From Hexactinellida sp. DTS-2022 (lineage: Eukaryota; Porifera; Hexactinellida), in contig JAPNXP010000012.1 of NCBI GenBank assembly GCA_028753945.1, positions 4,176,501 through 4,240,500 on the forward strand: 64,000 nucleotides of DNA. The letters run 5' to 3'. A program made the translations under genes and the position numbers. Position 1 is the stretch's first letter, and each line of letters begins with the position of its first letter. Positions 11,710 through 22,254 of the stretch are shown one piece after another. The notes under the pieces are model-generated. The model was not told where the DNA came from. It saw only the letters and a list, made by a program, of their open reading frames with translations, and ran no database searches.

Positions 11710-14700
11710 ATGGCTTCTTTACTCTCGCCCCTACTCTCAGATCTCCCCAAGTACAAACGACACATTTCATTCTTTGAGCAGGAGTTCACACGAGTCTGCA
11801 GTGGAATTAACCTCGAGGCCATTTGTTTTAACCCGGTCTGCAAATCTGTCCTTAACTTCGCGGGACTGGTCATAATCAAGTACCCTGGGGTGAAGAGTTG
11901 TGTCTACCAGGACGTGTTGCCCTACCTTAGGTGTCCATCCTGCGGCGGTCAGCTGCAATCAGAGAGAGTCAAGGGCGCCGTGTTCGTGCGTTGCGAGGCT
12001 AAAATTAAGATTGGTGAGGAGTCCGTCGTGTTTCGAGTTAGAGGAGAAGAGACTGTTTTGTGGGAACTCCCCTACCAAGGGGCAGAGGTGTCAATAGCCG
12101 TCTTAGGCAGTGACCCGGAGCCCAAAACTGACTCGAAAGAGTTTCTCAATCCTACTGACGGAGTGAATCTCTCGGCTATCTGTCGCAACAACGAATGTCA
12201 GGCTTCAAAGTCAAAAGATGGCTTGGTGGTTATTAAGGTGGGACGAGTGGAGTTACGAACTTACCAAGAATTGCTGAAAAACCGATCTTGTCCCTCCTGT
12301 AACCACCCTCTGGAGCCACGCTGTTTTCGCGGGGTCATTTTCAATTCGTGCCACGGGGAAGTTGAGATAGCTGGGAATGTACGAAGGTTCGACGCTCACC
12401 AAAAGCCCGAGCTCTGTATCATAGACTTGGCAGATTATATGGCTACTATCCGCATTAGACCGACCATAACAGACATACACTCGGCTCCTAATAGCAGTCC
12501 AGAAACAGTCAGATCTAAACAAGAGCAGCCCTCCTTGCCATCAAAAATCAATGATAGAACTGAAGTTCTGCAACGGGGTGGAAATATGTCTTACGAATCT
12601 GTCTGCCATGGGATAAATTTCGAGGCTCATTGTCCCAATGAGAGGTGCTCAGCGTATAAAGAAAACAACGGGTTTGTTAACATAATGTCCGGACACATGA
12701 TGGCTTGCGATTACCGAGCTGCTATCCAGGCCCTGTCCTGCCCTTCTTGTAGCATCTCAATCCCCCCTACCTGCTTCCAGGGCGTGGCCCTTGTGTGTTG
12801 TCGAGGTGAGATACTGATTGGGGAAGAAAAGAAGTTTTTCGAACCAAAAGGAAGCGAAATACACAAGATCTCAATCCCCCATGACGGCACCAGGGTGAAA
12901 ATAGAGTTGTACACCAAAGAGGAATACAAATCGACCCATACTGAGTTAGGATCTAGCGATAGGACTTATACGAAGGTTTGTGATGGAGTTAATTTCATAG
13001 CTTTCTGTAAGAACCCCAGCTGTCAGGCCTTCAAGGAGTACGACGGGTGCGTTAGCATCAAGAGGGATGAGCAGTTTATAGAAAGGAATGGATTCTCCGC
13101 GACACGATGTAACTACAGCAGAGAAATACAGGGGCTAGTATGTCCCTCTTGTGGGAATCCTCTGAACACTCACTTTGTACAGGGAGTAGCACTCGTGAGG
13201 TGTAAAGGAACCGTAGAATCCAGCGGAAAAAGTGAAAACTTCTTAGCTGAAAGTAACAATATAATACGTCATACGTTCGATAGGTCTGATGCTAGTGCTG
13301 TTATCGAATATGTGATCCCTGAAACGATAACAGATTCAATCATTCCTAAGAAAGGGCTGAATCTACTTGCCAAATGTACTAACTCTTCTTGTCCCTCACA
13401 ATCCCAAGCCTCACTGGAGGGTATCGTTAGGTTTCACATGGGAGAAGTCACAGACTGTAGACTCCAGCGATTAATCCAAGGTAGGATTTGTCCCAATTGC
13501 CAACATGCCCTCCCTCCGGCCAGTTTTATAATCGCTATCTTTTCTCAGTGCACTGCTCGAGTTAAGACGAGTGATCTTGTAGTATCGTATATATTCGGTC
13601 AAAGAACGGAAGCTGTTCCCATTTGTATCAGCAAGGATCCTGTAGTCGACATCCTACCTATTCATACGAAGGATATATCCATGGAATCTTATGGATCTCC
13701 ATATAGGCGAATGAAAAGAGGAATGAATCTGAAAGTTATTTGTTCAAACTTAGATTGCGCTTCCAAAAAGTTGAGTGATGGCATAATAATAATATCCCTC
13801 CAAGAAATGAAATTGTACACGTTCAAAGATATATTCTCCACTGTGAAATGTCCCTCTTGTAACAACACACTCTCCCACATGATCCTACTGACTCTCTCCT
13901 TCATGCACTGCAGATCAGAGATGTTAGTTGAGAAAGAGCGGTTTATCCTTGAGGCTGGGAATGGGGAAGTTATCGACTTCAAACCCGATTCATCCGCTTC
14001 TGACGTTACAATCCATGTAATGGAAGAGGAGGCAAAATCTTCTGTTCTATTCCCAGATATTCAGGGAGAAGGATCGACCAGTAAGGGAGGAGATTTCACC
14101 CACGCATCAGTCTGCCATGGTCTCAACTTCATAGTTCGCTGCTCCAATCCCGCGTGTGCATCTGTTAGAAACAGCGAATATGTTATGATACAAGCCGGAC
14201 ACATTATAGACCGAGATATCAGACGAGATATGCAATCGCTGAATTGCTCTTCTTGCGAGACTGAGATACTCCCTCATCAGGTTCAAAGGGTAGCGTTCCT
14301 CTGCTGCTCAGGGGAGATTACGATTGGCGGAAAGAAGGAGATATTCAACCCCACCGGACAGGCCACTTCTGATTTCAAAATCCCAAGCGACAACTCACCT
14401 GTCCTTTTGAAAGTTTACCACAGAGAATACCACCTCAAACAAAATCCTGCTATAGGGTTTCTGCAGAAGACCTACACCAAGCACCACAATGGAATTAACT
14501 TTCATTGCTATTGTAAGAATCCATCCTGTCAAACTGTTAAGGAAGTTGACGGCTACGGACTTGTTATTGTCCAGAGAGACGACTTTATGGTCTGGAAGTA
14601 TGGGTACAGCCCCTCTACCTGCTACTACAGTCATGAGATCTCACAGCTTAACTGTACCTCCTGCGGGTTTCATCTCAGGAAGTACTACTGTTGGGGGGTC

Positions 14701-14838
14701 GGACTCCTGCACTGTTCCGGGACCATAACCAGAGACGGGTCCCCTATTGAGTCGTTCCGCTCCAGCATGGGACAGGTTGCAGAGTATCAACTGGACACGG
14801 GAGACACTTCTTTGAAGATAGAATTCCATATTATATGA
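11710..14838 (+). CDS. Protein of eight cysteine-rich repeats, unknown function
   Basis: Single-exon gene for 1042 residues. The chain consists of eight units of 110-150 residues. Each opens with a GINLEAIC-like motif followed by C-x4-C (AICFNPVC, AICRNNEC, AHCPNERC, AFCKNPSC, AKCTNSSC, VICSNLDC, VRCSNPAC, CYCKNPSC), then a hydrophobic strand, then C-x2-C (CPSC or close), then a strand ending in one more Cys. The four spaced cysteines suggest a zinc-ribbon-like fold. Units 1-4 and 5-8 correspond pairwise: 3 resembles 7 (CHGIN, GHMMACDYRAA versus GHIIDRDIRRD) and 4 resembles 8 (a longer insert ending in a CNYSREI/CYYSHEI motif), so a four-unit block was duplicated. The GINL-C-x4-C...CPxC pattern recalls Cys-rich modules in uncharacterised proteins of rotifers, fungi and sponges, but I cannot name a family. 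No signal peptide or membrane segment is seen, so it is likely intracellular. Confidence 0.9.
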   Translation: MASLLSPLLSDLPKYKRHISFFEQEFTRVCSGINLEAICFNPVCKSVLNFAGLVIIKYPGVKSCVYQDVLPYLRCPSCGGQLQSERVKGAVFVRCEAKIKIGEESVVFRVRGEETVLWELPYQGAEVSIAVLGSDPEPKTDSKEFLNPTDGVNLSAICRNNECQASKSKDGLVVIKVGRVELRTYQELLKNRSCPSCNHPLEPRCFRGVIFNSCHGEVEIAGNVRRFDAHQKPELCIIDLADYMATIRIRPTITDIHSAPNSSPETVRSKQEQPSLPSKINDRTEVLQRGGNMSYESVCHGINFEAHCPNERCSAYKENNGFVNIMSGHMMACDYRAAIQALSCPSCSISIPPTCFQGVALVCCRGEILIGEEKKFFEPKGSEIHKISIPHDGTRVKIELYTKEEYKSTHTELGSSDRTYTKVCDGVNFIAFCKNPSCQAFKEYDGCVSIKRDEQFIERNGFSATRCNYSREIQGLVCPSCGNPLNTHFVQGVALVRCKGTVESSGKSENFLAESNNIIRHTFDRSDASAVIEYVIPETITDSIIPKKGLNLLAKCTNSSCPSQSQASLEGIVRFHMGEVTDCRLQRLIQGRICPNCQHALPPASFIIAIFSQCTARVKTSDLVVSYIFGQRTEAVPICISKDPVVDILPIHTKDISMESYGSPYRRMKRGMNLKVICSNLDCASKKLSDGIIIISLQEMKLYTFKDIFSTVKCPSCNNTLSHMILLTLSFMHCRSEMLVEKERFILEAGNGEVIDFKPDSSASDVTIHVMEEEAKSSVLFPDIQGEGSTSKGGDFTHASVCHGLNFIVRCSNPACASVRNSEYVMIQAGHIIDRDIRRDMQSLNCSSCETEILPHQVQRVAFLCCSGEITIGGKKEIFNPTGQATSDFKIPSDNSPVLLKVYHREYHLKQNPAIGFLQKTYTKHHNGINFHCYCKNPSCQTVKEVDGYGLVIVQRDDFMVWKYGYSPSTCYYSHEISQLNCTSCGFHLRKYYCWGVGLLHCSGTITRDGSPIESFRSSMGQVAEYQLDTGDTSLKIEFHII

Positions 14839-15596
14839 TTCCCGGGCTCCTTACTGAATACTGAACTATTTATTTAGTGTACATAGACAAGAGCCTAGAT
14901 TAATCCCCACAATTTGCAATATTATTGATATCTCGTTAATACTATTTTTACTTTTTATTCCTTGACTGCAAAAAATCTTAATTGTTACAAAACGATATGT
15001 TATTGATGTTGTTGTTGTCATTGTTGTTGTTGTTGTTGTTCCAAGGTGCCAGAGGCGCCCGCAGAGGTAGTTTTGTGGACGCACGTGCACATGAATAAAA
15101 TCTAGTCAAACTGCCCAACCTCAGGACAATATCTTGTCGAGACTTTTAACCGCTTAGCGTTCAGTCGAGGGCGAAGCCCTAGAAAACTAGGGTCCGGGGT
15201 ATGCCCCGGAGCCCTAGTTTTTTCGCGATCTGGAGGCCCTAGATCGCAAAAATATCAAAAATTTCCAAGCCCCATTCTAGACTGTCAGATAAATATTCTA
15301 TCAAATGGCTTGGTAAATCGATCGTCAATTCACGCTTGTACCATATTTGCAATAATATTCTTGTTTCCTCTAATATATTCAACGAAGTGAAAGCTAAAGA
15401 ATTTTACAAATGAGATCAAGTTGGTACTTGATATTATGAATCGACCATCAGACAGGGCCGGATCACCCAATAGGCTAAGTAGGCTGCAGCCTAGGGGCCC
15501 GTCGATTCTGGGGGCCCGATATAATCTGCTCGTCGTAAGTTTTTACATTAATTAATACATTGTTGATCTATCAAAACGTAATTATTGGCCTACTAA

Positions 15597-16650
15597 TCTA
15601 TATTATTAAATCTCGATTGTTGTTTGTGTGTGTGTTTGTGTGTGTGTGTGTTTGTCCGGATTGTATTAAAGTGATGGGGGAATAGAAACCGCAATTAATA
15701 TTGGGATATAAACTAACTTTCAAATGTTATAATAGGTAAACAAGTATGCTAAACACGAATTTCGCGTTTATAAATTTCTCATATTAATATTTGTTGTTGT
15801 TGTTTACACAAAATAGGTAAACAAATTAATTAAAATTCAAAATCAACCTAGAAGTTAGCTTTCAACGAGTATTATAGGTAAACAAGTATGCTGAACACAA
15901 ATTTCGCATTTATAAATTTTTAATATGAATATTTGTTGTTGTTGTTGTTGACACAAATAAGTAAACAAATTAATTAAAATTCAAAATCAACCTAGAAGTT
16001 AGCTTTCAACGGGTATAATAGGTAAACAAGTATGCTGAACACGAATTTCGCATTTATAAATTTATAATATGAATATTTGTTGTTGTTGTTGACACAAATA
16101 AGTGAACAAATTAATTAAAATTCAAAATCAACCTAGAAGTTAGCTTTCAACGGGTATAATAGGTAAACAAGTATGCTGAACACGAATTTCGCATTTATAA
16201 ATTTATAATATGAATATTTGTTGTTGTTGTTGACACAAATAAGTGAACAAATTAATTAAAATTCAAAATCAACCTAGAAGTTAGCTTTCAACGGGTATAA
16301 TAGGTAAACAATTATGCTGTACACGAATCTCGCGTTTATAAATTTATAATATGAATATTTGTTGTCGTTGTTGACACAAAATATGTAAACAAATTAATGA
16401 AAATTCAAAATCAACTCAGAAGTTAGCTTTCAACGGGGATTGTAGGTAAACGAGTATGCTGAACACGAATTTCGCTTTTATAAATTTAAAATATGAAAAA
16501 CAAGTTAAACATGGAAATCTTATAAAGGGATGTCCCTTTCCACCATTTTCCATGGTGGAAAGGGTGAGGAGTAAGGCCGCACAGCGGCCGTTAACTTGAG
16601 GTGCGTAGCACCGATCCGTCGCAAAGCGACCGAGACCGAAGGGCTCGTAA
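15597..16650 (+). mobile_element. Helitron-like non-autonomous element with satellite core (copy A)
   Basis: It begins TCTATATTATTAAATCTCG directly after an A, as Helitron 5' ends do. A GT-rich tract follows, then GTATTAAAGTGATGGGGGAA. The core is a tandem array of six units of 141-144 bp, with start points 15734, 15876, 16020, 16161, 16302 and 16444; each carries a TTG microsatellite and GGTAAACAAGTATGCTGAAC. The right end has a run of short hairpins (GCCGCACAGCGGC, GGTGCGTAGCACC, GTCGCAAAGCGAC). A satellite core with microsatellite and terminal hairpins is the layout of Helentron-associated elements (DINE-1/HINE, oyster pearl elements). The exact 3' end is uncertain. Confidence 0.6.
15734..16500 (+). 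repeat. Tandem repeat, six units of about 142 bp
   Basis: Consecutive units start at 15734, 15876, 16020, 16161, 16302 and 16444 (spacing 142, 144, 141, 141, 142). Each contains GGTAAACAAGTATGCTGAAC, AATTTCGC, TATAAATTT, a GTTGTTGTT run of variable length, ACACAAATA and AACAAATTAATTAAAATTCA. Units 3 to 5 are nearly identical. A seventh, diverged unit sits at 16794 in the next element. Confidence 0.95.
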
Positions 16651-16665
16651 GTAATTAAATTACAA

Positions 16666-17090
16666 TCTATATATTAAAAGCACGATTGTTTCTTTGTTTG
16701 TGTGTGTTTGTGTTTGCCGGGTGTATTAAAGTGATGGGGGAATCGAAACCGCATTTATAATTGAGATAGACACTAACTTCAAAATTTTATAATAGGTAAA
16801 CAAGTATGCTGATTTCAAATTTCGCAGTTACAAATTTCTAATTTCAATAATTGTTGTTGTTGTTGTTGTTAGTGTTGTTGTTGTTTACACAAATAGGTGA
16901 ACAAATTAATTAAAATTCAAAATCGACCCAGAAGTAGGCTTTCATTGGGTTTTACGTAACATATTGTGAGTATGCAAAATGCTTGAAGGGATGTATATGA
17001 CTAAGACAATTATTAACAAACTATGTAATTTATTGTTTGATCAGGAGTAAGGCCGCGTAGCGCCAGTTAACTTGAGACCGAAGGGATCGT
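16666..17090 (+). mobile_element. Helitron-like element (copy B), one satellite unit
   Basis: It starts TCTATATATTAAAAGCACG after an A, 15 bp beyond the end of copy A. It repeats the GT-rich tract, the GTATTAAAGTGATGGGGGAA block and a single diverged 142-bp unit with a long TTG tract. It ends with the same AGTAAGGCCGC hairpin block as copy A (17046-17090). Insertion of a second copy beside the 3' end of the first is a known Helitron behaviour. Confidence 0.6.
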
Positions 17091-17649
17091 GATCATACAA
17101 TTAAATATACTAGTTATTTTGTGATCCATATTTTGATTGAAGGGGGGAGGGGGGCCCTAATTTTACCCAGCCTATGATCCCAGAGACCCATGATTCGGCC
17201 ATGCCATCAGATACAACACATTTATATAATTAGGTATCTAAATAACTGTAAATTCATGTATACAGTGATTAAGGGGTAATATTCTAGATCAGCCTGAGGG
17301 CGCCCCTGCAGGTGCAACGTAGCGTTGTTTCAAACGATCTAACCTGTCATTACAGACTAATGACAAGCTAGGATCGCATGTTCCTCAGCGATTAGTTTTA
17401 GCTAGGCTACTGAACGCCCAGTATAGGTGTTCTCCATGCTTGTTACTGTGCCGACTATGTAGTGGGCCAGTTCTAACTTCAGTGCCTTAGTTAGTTTTTA
17501 CTGTGGGTCCGGACTCCGGATGGTTTATGGGTTCACGAATTTAACAGATAAATCCGTAATTTATGGATTTTTTAATGAATTTGGAAATTATTCTCAAATT
17601 TATCCAAAATCCAAAATAATAATACGGTAATATGGATTTTGGATTGAGA

Positions 17650-18480
17650 ATGTTCTTTGTACCATAGGCGTCAAGTTTTGGAACTTATAATCAAAGATGG
17701 GGGGGGGGCCTGTCACGCCAAAATTGGTCCGGGTCAAAAGTGGTCCGGCCGGACCACTTTTGACTGCCAAAAATGGTCCGGTCGGACTAGCTTTGGTCGC
17801 CAAAGGCGGTCCCCATTGACCAAAAGTGGTCCCCGCCGGACCAGTTTTGGCAGCCATTCCATTTATCATTCATCAGCACAAGAATACGTAGAGATGCAAA
17901 TGTTTTCACAATAGTCAATAATACACAATTACAAAGTTGATTCTTTACACCGTAACTCCATATATCACAATTACAAAACCAATTTTTTCACTATTATTCA
18001 TGCCTTCATACTTACAAGGGACTCCTTTTTCCCCTGAACCATAGTAGACAATTAGAAAAAGATACATTTTCAATTTAATAATTGATTGTCCTATACAATT
18101 TCGCACTAGTGGGAGGTCTGTTCTAGCAACTTTAGTGCGATCTAACAAAAAGTTTAGGCTGGACCTATTTTAGCAAGCTAGGACCATTTATGGCAGGCCA
18201 AAATTGGGGGGTCTGGGGGGGCCACTGGGAGGTTTGCTAAATATTTCCAGATGTGTTTCTTCAGAAACAAAATCTGGATATTTTGAGTTTACAAACGTGA
18301 TTCTCACCCTCTATCATCCCTTGGTCGATCAAAAGGACCACTTTCATACAAAAATTAAATCCACCGAAAGGTCCGGGAGGTCGCTCCCAGTGACCCCCAG
18401 CCCCCCAATCAGCAATATGGGGGGGGCGATCAACAATTTGGGGGGGGGGGGGACGGCCCCCCCCCCCCAAAACCCCAAAC
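17650..18480. repeat. GGTCCGG-rich repetitive segment with 32-bp palindrome
   Basis: GGTCC/GGACC motifs recur every few tens of bases. Positions 17733-17764 form a perfect 32-bp palindrome centred on GGTCCGGCCGGACC. G-homopolymer and C-homopolymer runs at 17700, 18190 and 18420-18475 frame the segment. It looks like part of a mobile element whose TIRs I cannot define. Confidence 0.6.
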
Positions 18481-18814
18481 TTGGCGCCTATACTTTGTAC
18501 CTTGTAAATATAAATATAAATATACAGAGTACATATTGGATATAGTGATAATCATACTATATCCAATAATTATATCACTATAACCTGTTATGACATATTT
18601 GGTCCGGATGCAAATATGGTCCGGCCGGACAATATTTGTCACGATTCCGACAGATTGACAAATTTGGACCGGGCTAATTATAGGCAATGATAATTTTATA
18701 TGGCCTCTCAAATATCTATGACAAAATTGGTCCGGGTTTATTTTAGGGTGTTATTCATTATATGGCCTCTCTAATAAACATTCAACGTATGCAACATTTA
18801 GAAGTTGCAATATT

Positions 18815-18933
18815 CAGAGGCGGAGCCAGGATTTTTCGGCAGGTGGGGTGCAGAGGGGTTTCAGGGGGAACCTCTATGAGGATTTTATGCTCACAGGGGG
18901 CTCTGTCCAACCCCCCCCCTGGCTCCGCCTCTG
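18815..18933. mobile_element. hAT-type MITE, CAGAGGCGGAGCCAGG ends
   Basis: Perfect 16-bp TIRs CAGAGGCGGAGCCAGG / CCTGGCTCCGCCTCTG and a perfect 8-bp duplication GCAATATT (18807-18814, 18934-18941). The 119-bp interior has G and C runs. Confidence 0.92.
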
Positions 18934-19329
18934 GCAATATTATATTATTTATATAATATTCGTCATAATCGTTGATACAAATTGATAAATAGATTGAATG
19001 CACATATATTTAACATAAATTATTTAAAAAAAAACCTAACTAATACCTGTTATTCATGAATTCAGAAAAGTATACAGAATTATATAACTATATATAGCTC
19101 TCAGATGGTTCTTATCCCTTTGGAGTTTCAGATAATCAGAAGCATTACAAAATTGTTACAAAAAAACTTATGTATTGTTACAATTTGGATACCAAACCAG
19201 CTATCATTATCCACCTACAGTAGAACCTCGTAAATACGAACACGAGGTTCTAATGTAAATTTTATTTTCTGGATTTTTCAAAAAAATTGAGGGTAAATTT
19301 GACCCACGAAAACAATAAGCACCTGGGAG

Positions 19330-20754
19330 CAGTGGCGTAGCCAGGGGGGGGCCAGCCGGGGCCAGGCCCCGGTTAGCGGAGCTCAGGCCCAGGTTAGCGA
19401 GGCTGAGGCCCCGGTTGTCGCACCAAGGTTGGGACCCCACCGACTCAGTATTTCAACTCTGAGGACCCTGCTGAAACACATAGTTAGGGCCTGCTACAAG
19501 GGCGCATCCAGCACAAGGATGGGGTGCAACATATTCTTTATGGATACCGCTACTTTACTGTCCTATTATTGCTCAAACTAAATACTCTCGTTCAAAATCT
19601 AAATACTCTCATACTTTCTCGAGCTTTTTTTTTCAAATGTGTGCAATCTCTATTATCCGAACTATAGAGTGCCCTTCCAAAGTATTCGTACGCCGCCGAA
19701 AAATTATATATTTAAATTAATTATTCGCAATGATGTCTAAATTCATGCAAAATAGATTTGATGTCGAATTAACTCGTGCAATTAACTAAAGGCTGCGCAC
19801 TATGGAATGATTATGGATAACATGAGTTCTCTATCTTTCACAAAAATACAGTAGAGAGATAGAGAGCGAATGGAAATCTTAATAGCTTTTTCTATTATTG
19901 TAATACGATTAGTTGTAATACAATATTACTATTCATTGACTCACTCACCAGGGTTATTGACTATATTATTGTCCATTAATTTCAATGCAGAAGTTAAGTG
20001 TACGACTAGTTTGGTAGGGTAGGTTATAAAGAAAAACGCATGGCAGAGAAGGTTAAATTTATTTTGGTAATCATAGACATAAATATTACTAAATGTAAAA
20101 ATATTCACATAGTATATATGACAGGCCCGCAAGAGCAGGTGCGGCCTTGAACGCAACAATATTTAGCTAGCCGCATCAATATTCGGGTACCATTTTAATT
20201 CACACTGAGATTCAAAAACTCTACGTCACTTCGCCGTACCAATATGAATTGGCTTGCTACGAGCCTGTAAGAGATTGTGCTTAATAATGGAAGGTAATTA
20301 TTGTATCTGGAACAACTGCACACAAATTTATGAGAGTTGTTGAGATTAGTACCACACAACAACTGCGAAGCGGTTCTGTGGATATTACAGGTGTCGAAGC
20401 GACCGAGAAAGCGTAGTGCGCTAGTATTATATAATATTATAGCATATTATAGCTAAAATTACTTAGTTGTATGGGATGCCCTATACCCTGTTATTATTAT
20501 TAATATTATTATTATTATTATTATTATCAATGATTGTATGACTAGTTCCACAAAAACAATAATGCCCTGGTTATTCACATACACTCTGTGAAAAGTATGT
20601 GAAAAATCTGTGGGGTTACACCCCCAAGCCCCCTTTAGATCGCTCGCTACGCTCGCTGAATTTACCTTTGACCCCCTAGATTTTCTTCTGGCTACGCCAT
20701 GGGTGAGTGCCCCAAGTGTGCCCAGGTTGGGCTCAAGGTCTGGCTACGCCACTG
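19330..20754. mobile_element. hAT-type element, CAGTGGCGTAGCCAG ends
   Basis: The left end CAGTGGCGTAGCCAGG and right end CTGGCTACGCCACTG are inverted and flanked by a perfect 8-bp duplication CCTGGGAG (19322-19329, 20755-20762). No transposase frame is visible in the 1425 bp. Near 20345-20435 is a Helitron-like 3' end (several short hairpins, then GCGCTAG before T), suggesting a nested insertion. Confidence 0.88.
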
Positions 20755-21928
20755 CCTGGGAGCTTATTCGGGGAAGGTAGTTATACGTAGTGTATTAGGA
20801 ATTTAGGATCGCACAATCAATGGTCCTTTTCTGCAGATCAGAGAGCGTAAAACGAACGAGGTCGGATCGGCGATCATTTGTAAAAAACGATTGGGATCGA
20901 GATCGACGATCAATTTTCTGCAATCGAATAATACCCAAGTTATACGTAACAAGTTAATTAAATAATAGTTAATAACTTTAAACTGTAAAGTTGTGTTAGC
21001 CCCATTAAGAAAATACTCCGCCCTGGCTAGCCCCATTCGTTACTCCACACTAACGCCGCCACTGGTAGGAATTAAGACAAATTTGGTCCGGCCAGACCAA
21101 AGGTGCCATAACAATACAAAGAGGATGGTCTGTCAAACATTGGTTAATAACCCCCTCCTCCTTTGGAAGCGTTACTTAACGTTTGAATAGCCCCATACTA
21201 AATAATCTGAATTTTGAAACCTCATCTCCTTCTGTTCTGCAAATGTTCTATGTTTACAGAGAGGCCATATAATTAATAACACCCTAAAATAAACCCGGAC
21301 CAATTTTGTCATAGATATTTGAGAGGCCATATAAAATTATCACTGCCTATAATTAGCCCGGTCCAAATTTGTCAATCTGTCGGAATCGTGACAAATATGG
21401 TCCGGCCGGACCATATTTGCATCCGGACCAAATATGTCATAACAAACCAATAAAATTTGTATGGGATTTGATCTGGGACACACCTAAAGCGGCAAAATTA
21501 TCACTACGTATATCCAATATATCACTATTCTATATCTAATGCCCCCCTAGCTCAGCCATTTTCACCCCCAGACCCCCTTTAAGTCGCTCGCTACGCTCGC
21601 AGGTTGTACATTCGCCCCCCCCCCCCTAGATTTTGGCCTGGCTACGCCCTTGCTTACTAGAACACGGTTGATTTACCCAAACTTTTCGTGGCGACCATTT
21701 TCAGTTTTCTGTGTTTTGTTCCTACCACAATAGTCAAAATATATTTGGCTCAAAGTCATGAATATTTTGAGTTTTTGACACTATAGGTAAACTGGCACAC
21801 TTCATTCAAAAGGTTGTTGGTCCCTATGCTAGAAGGATTTCTAAACCAACTATTTGGATCTAGAAATTATGGGGTTGCAACCTAAGTTGAATATTAGCTT
21901 AACAGCTTTAAAGTGATGATGACGTGAC

Positions 21929-22061
21929 AAAAATCTAAAAGTACAGCTGTGCTGACAGCATTTTATTTATTTTGGAGCACTATCAATCTACTAACCACGA
22001 AATTATAATTTATAGTGCCTCCAAGGAACATGCTGTCGGCACAGATGTTATTTTTGATTTT
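21929..22061. mobile_element. MITE of the CAGCTGTGCCGAC family
   Basis: The ends carry AAATCTAAAAGTACAGCTGT and, inverted, GGCACAGATGTTATTTTTGA, followed inward by GACAGCAT and GGAG(G)CACTAT. TIRs are about 50 bp of a 133-bp element. Family members lie at 59138-60511, 60698-60829 and 63004-63136. It sits only about 190 bp before the CABIN1 start. Confidence 0.8.
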
Positions 22062-22254
22062 GTGGTAATAATTATTCCTAATCATTCTCTACACTGTTTC
22101 TATTTTAATTTATTTGTGCTTGTTTTTGCTTACTAATTGATTCCCAAGTTACAATCAAAACTTTATTTATTTATTTGCTTATTGATCCATCGGCTGTCTC
22201 ACTAATATTCTTATTATTTTACTTTTTAGTGACTGACTAATATTGAGTTTTCCA

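Larger units (their letters stand above)
15453..17203. mobile_element. hAT-type element interrupted by Helitron-like insertions
   Basis: The left end CAGGGCCGGATCACCCAATA and right end ending TGATTCGGCCATG are inverted. They are flanked by a perfect 8-bp duplication CCATCAGA (15445-15452 and 17204-17211). The left end is clearly related to the MITE at 3883. Removing the inserted material (15597 to about 17090) leaves a small element of about 250 bp, so the target duplication dates the outer insertion and the Helitron-like copies came later. Confidence 0.85.
18586..21446. repeat. Long inverted repeat, arms of about 195 bp
   Basis: The arm at 18586-18780 and the arm at 21247-21446 are reverse complements at high identity; both contain TTATGACATATTTGGTCCGG and ATATGGCCTCTCT. 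Each arm carries the palindrome CAAATATGGTCCGG/CCGGACCATATTTG, perfect in the right arm (21392-21419) and with one mismatch in the left. The spacer of about 2.47 kb contains later hAT-type insertions. It is either one element with long TIRs or two oppositely oriented copies. Confidence 0.8.
14839..22254. other. Transposon-rich intergenic region, no host gene seen
   Basis: About 7.4 kb without a supported gene. It contains a TTG microsatellite (15001-15040), hairpin-forming sequence at 15165-15250 (GGGCGAAGCCC, GGGGTATGCCCC, and others), a hAT element split by Helitron-like copies (15453-17203), a GGTCCGG-rich palindromic family (about 17650-21450), two further hAT-type elements (18815-18933, 19330-20754), an ATT microsatellite near 20497 and a MITE at 21929-22061. 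Open frames here are short and made of repeats. Confidence 0.8.
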
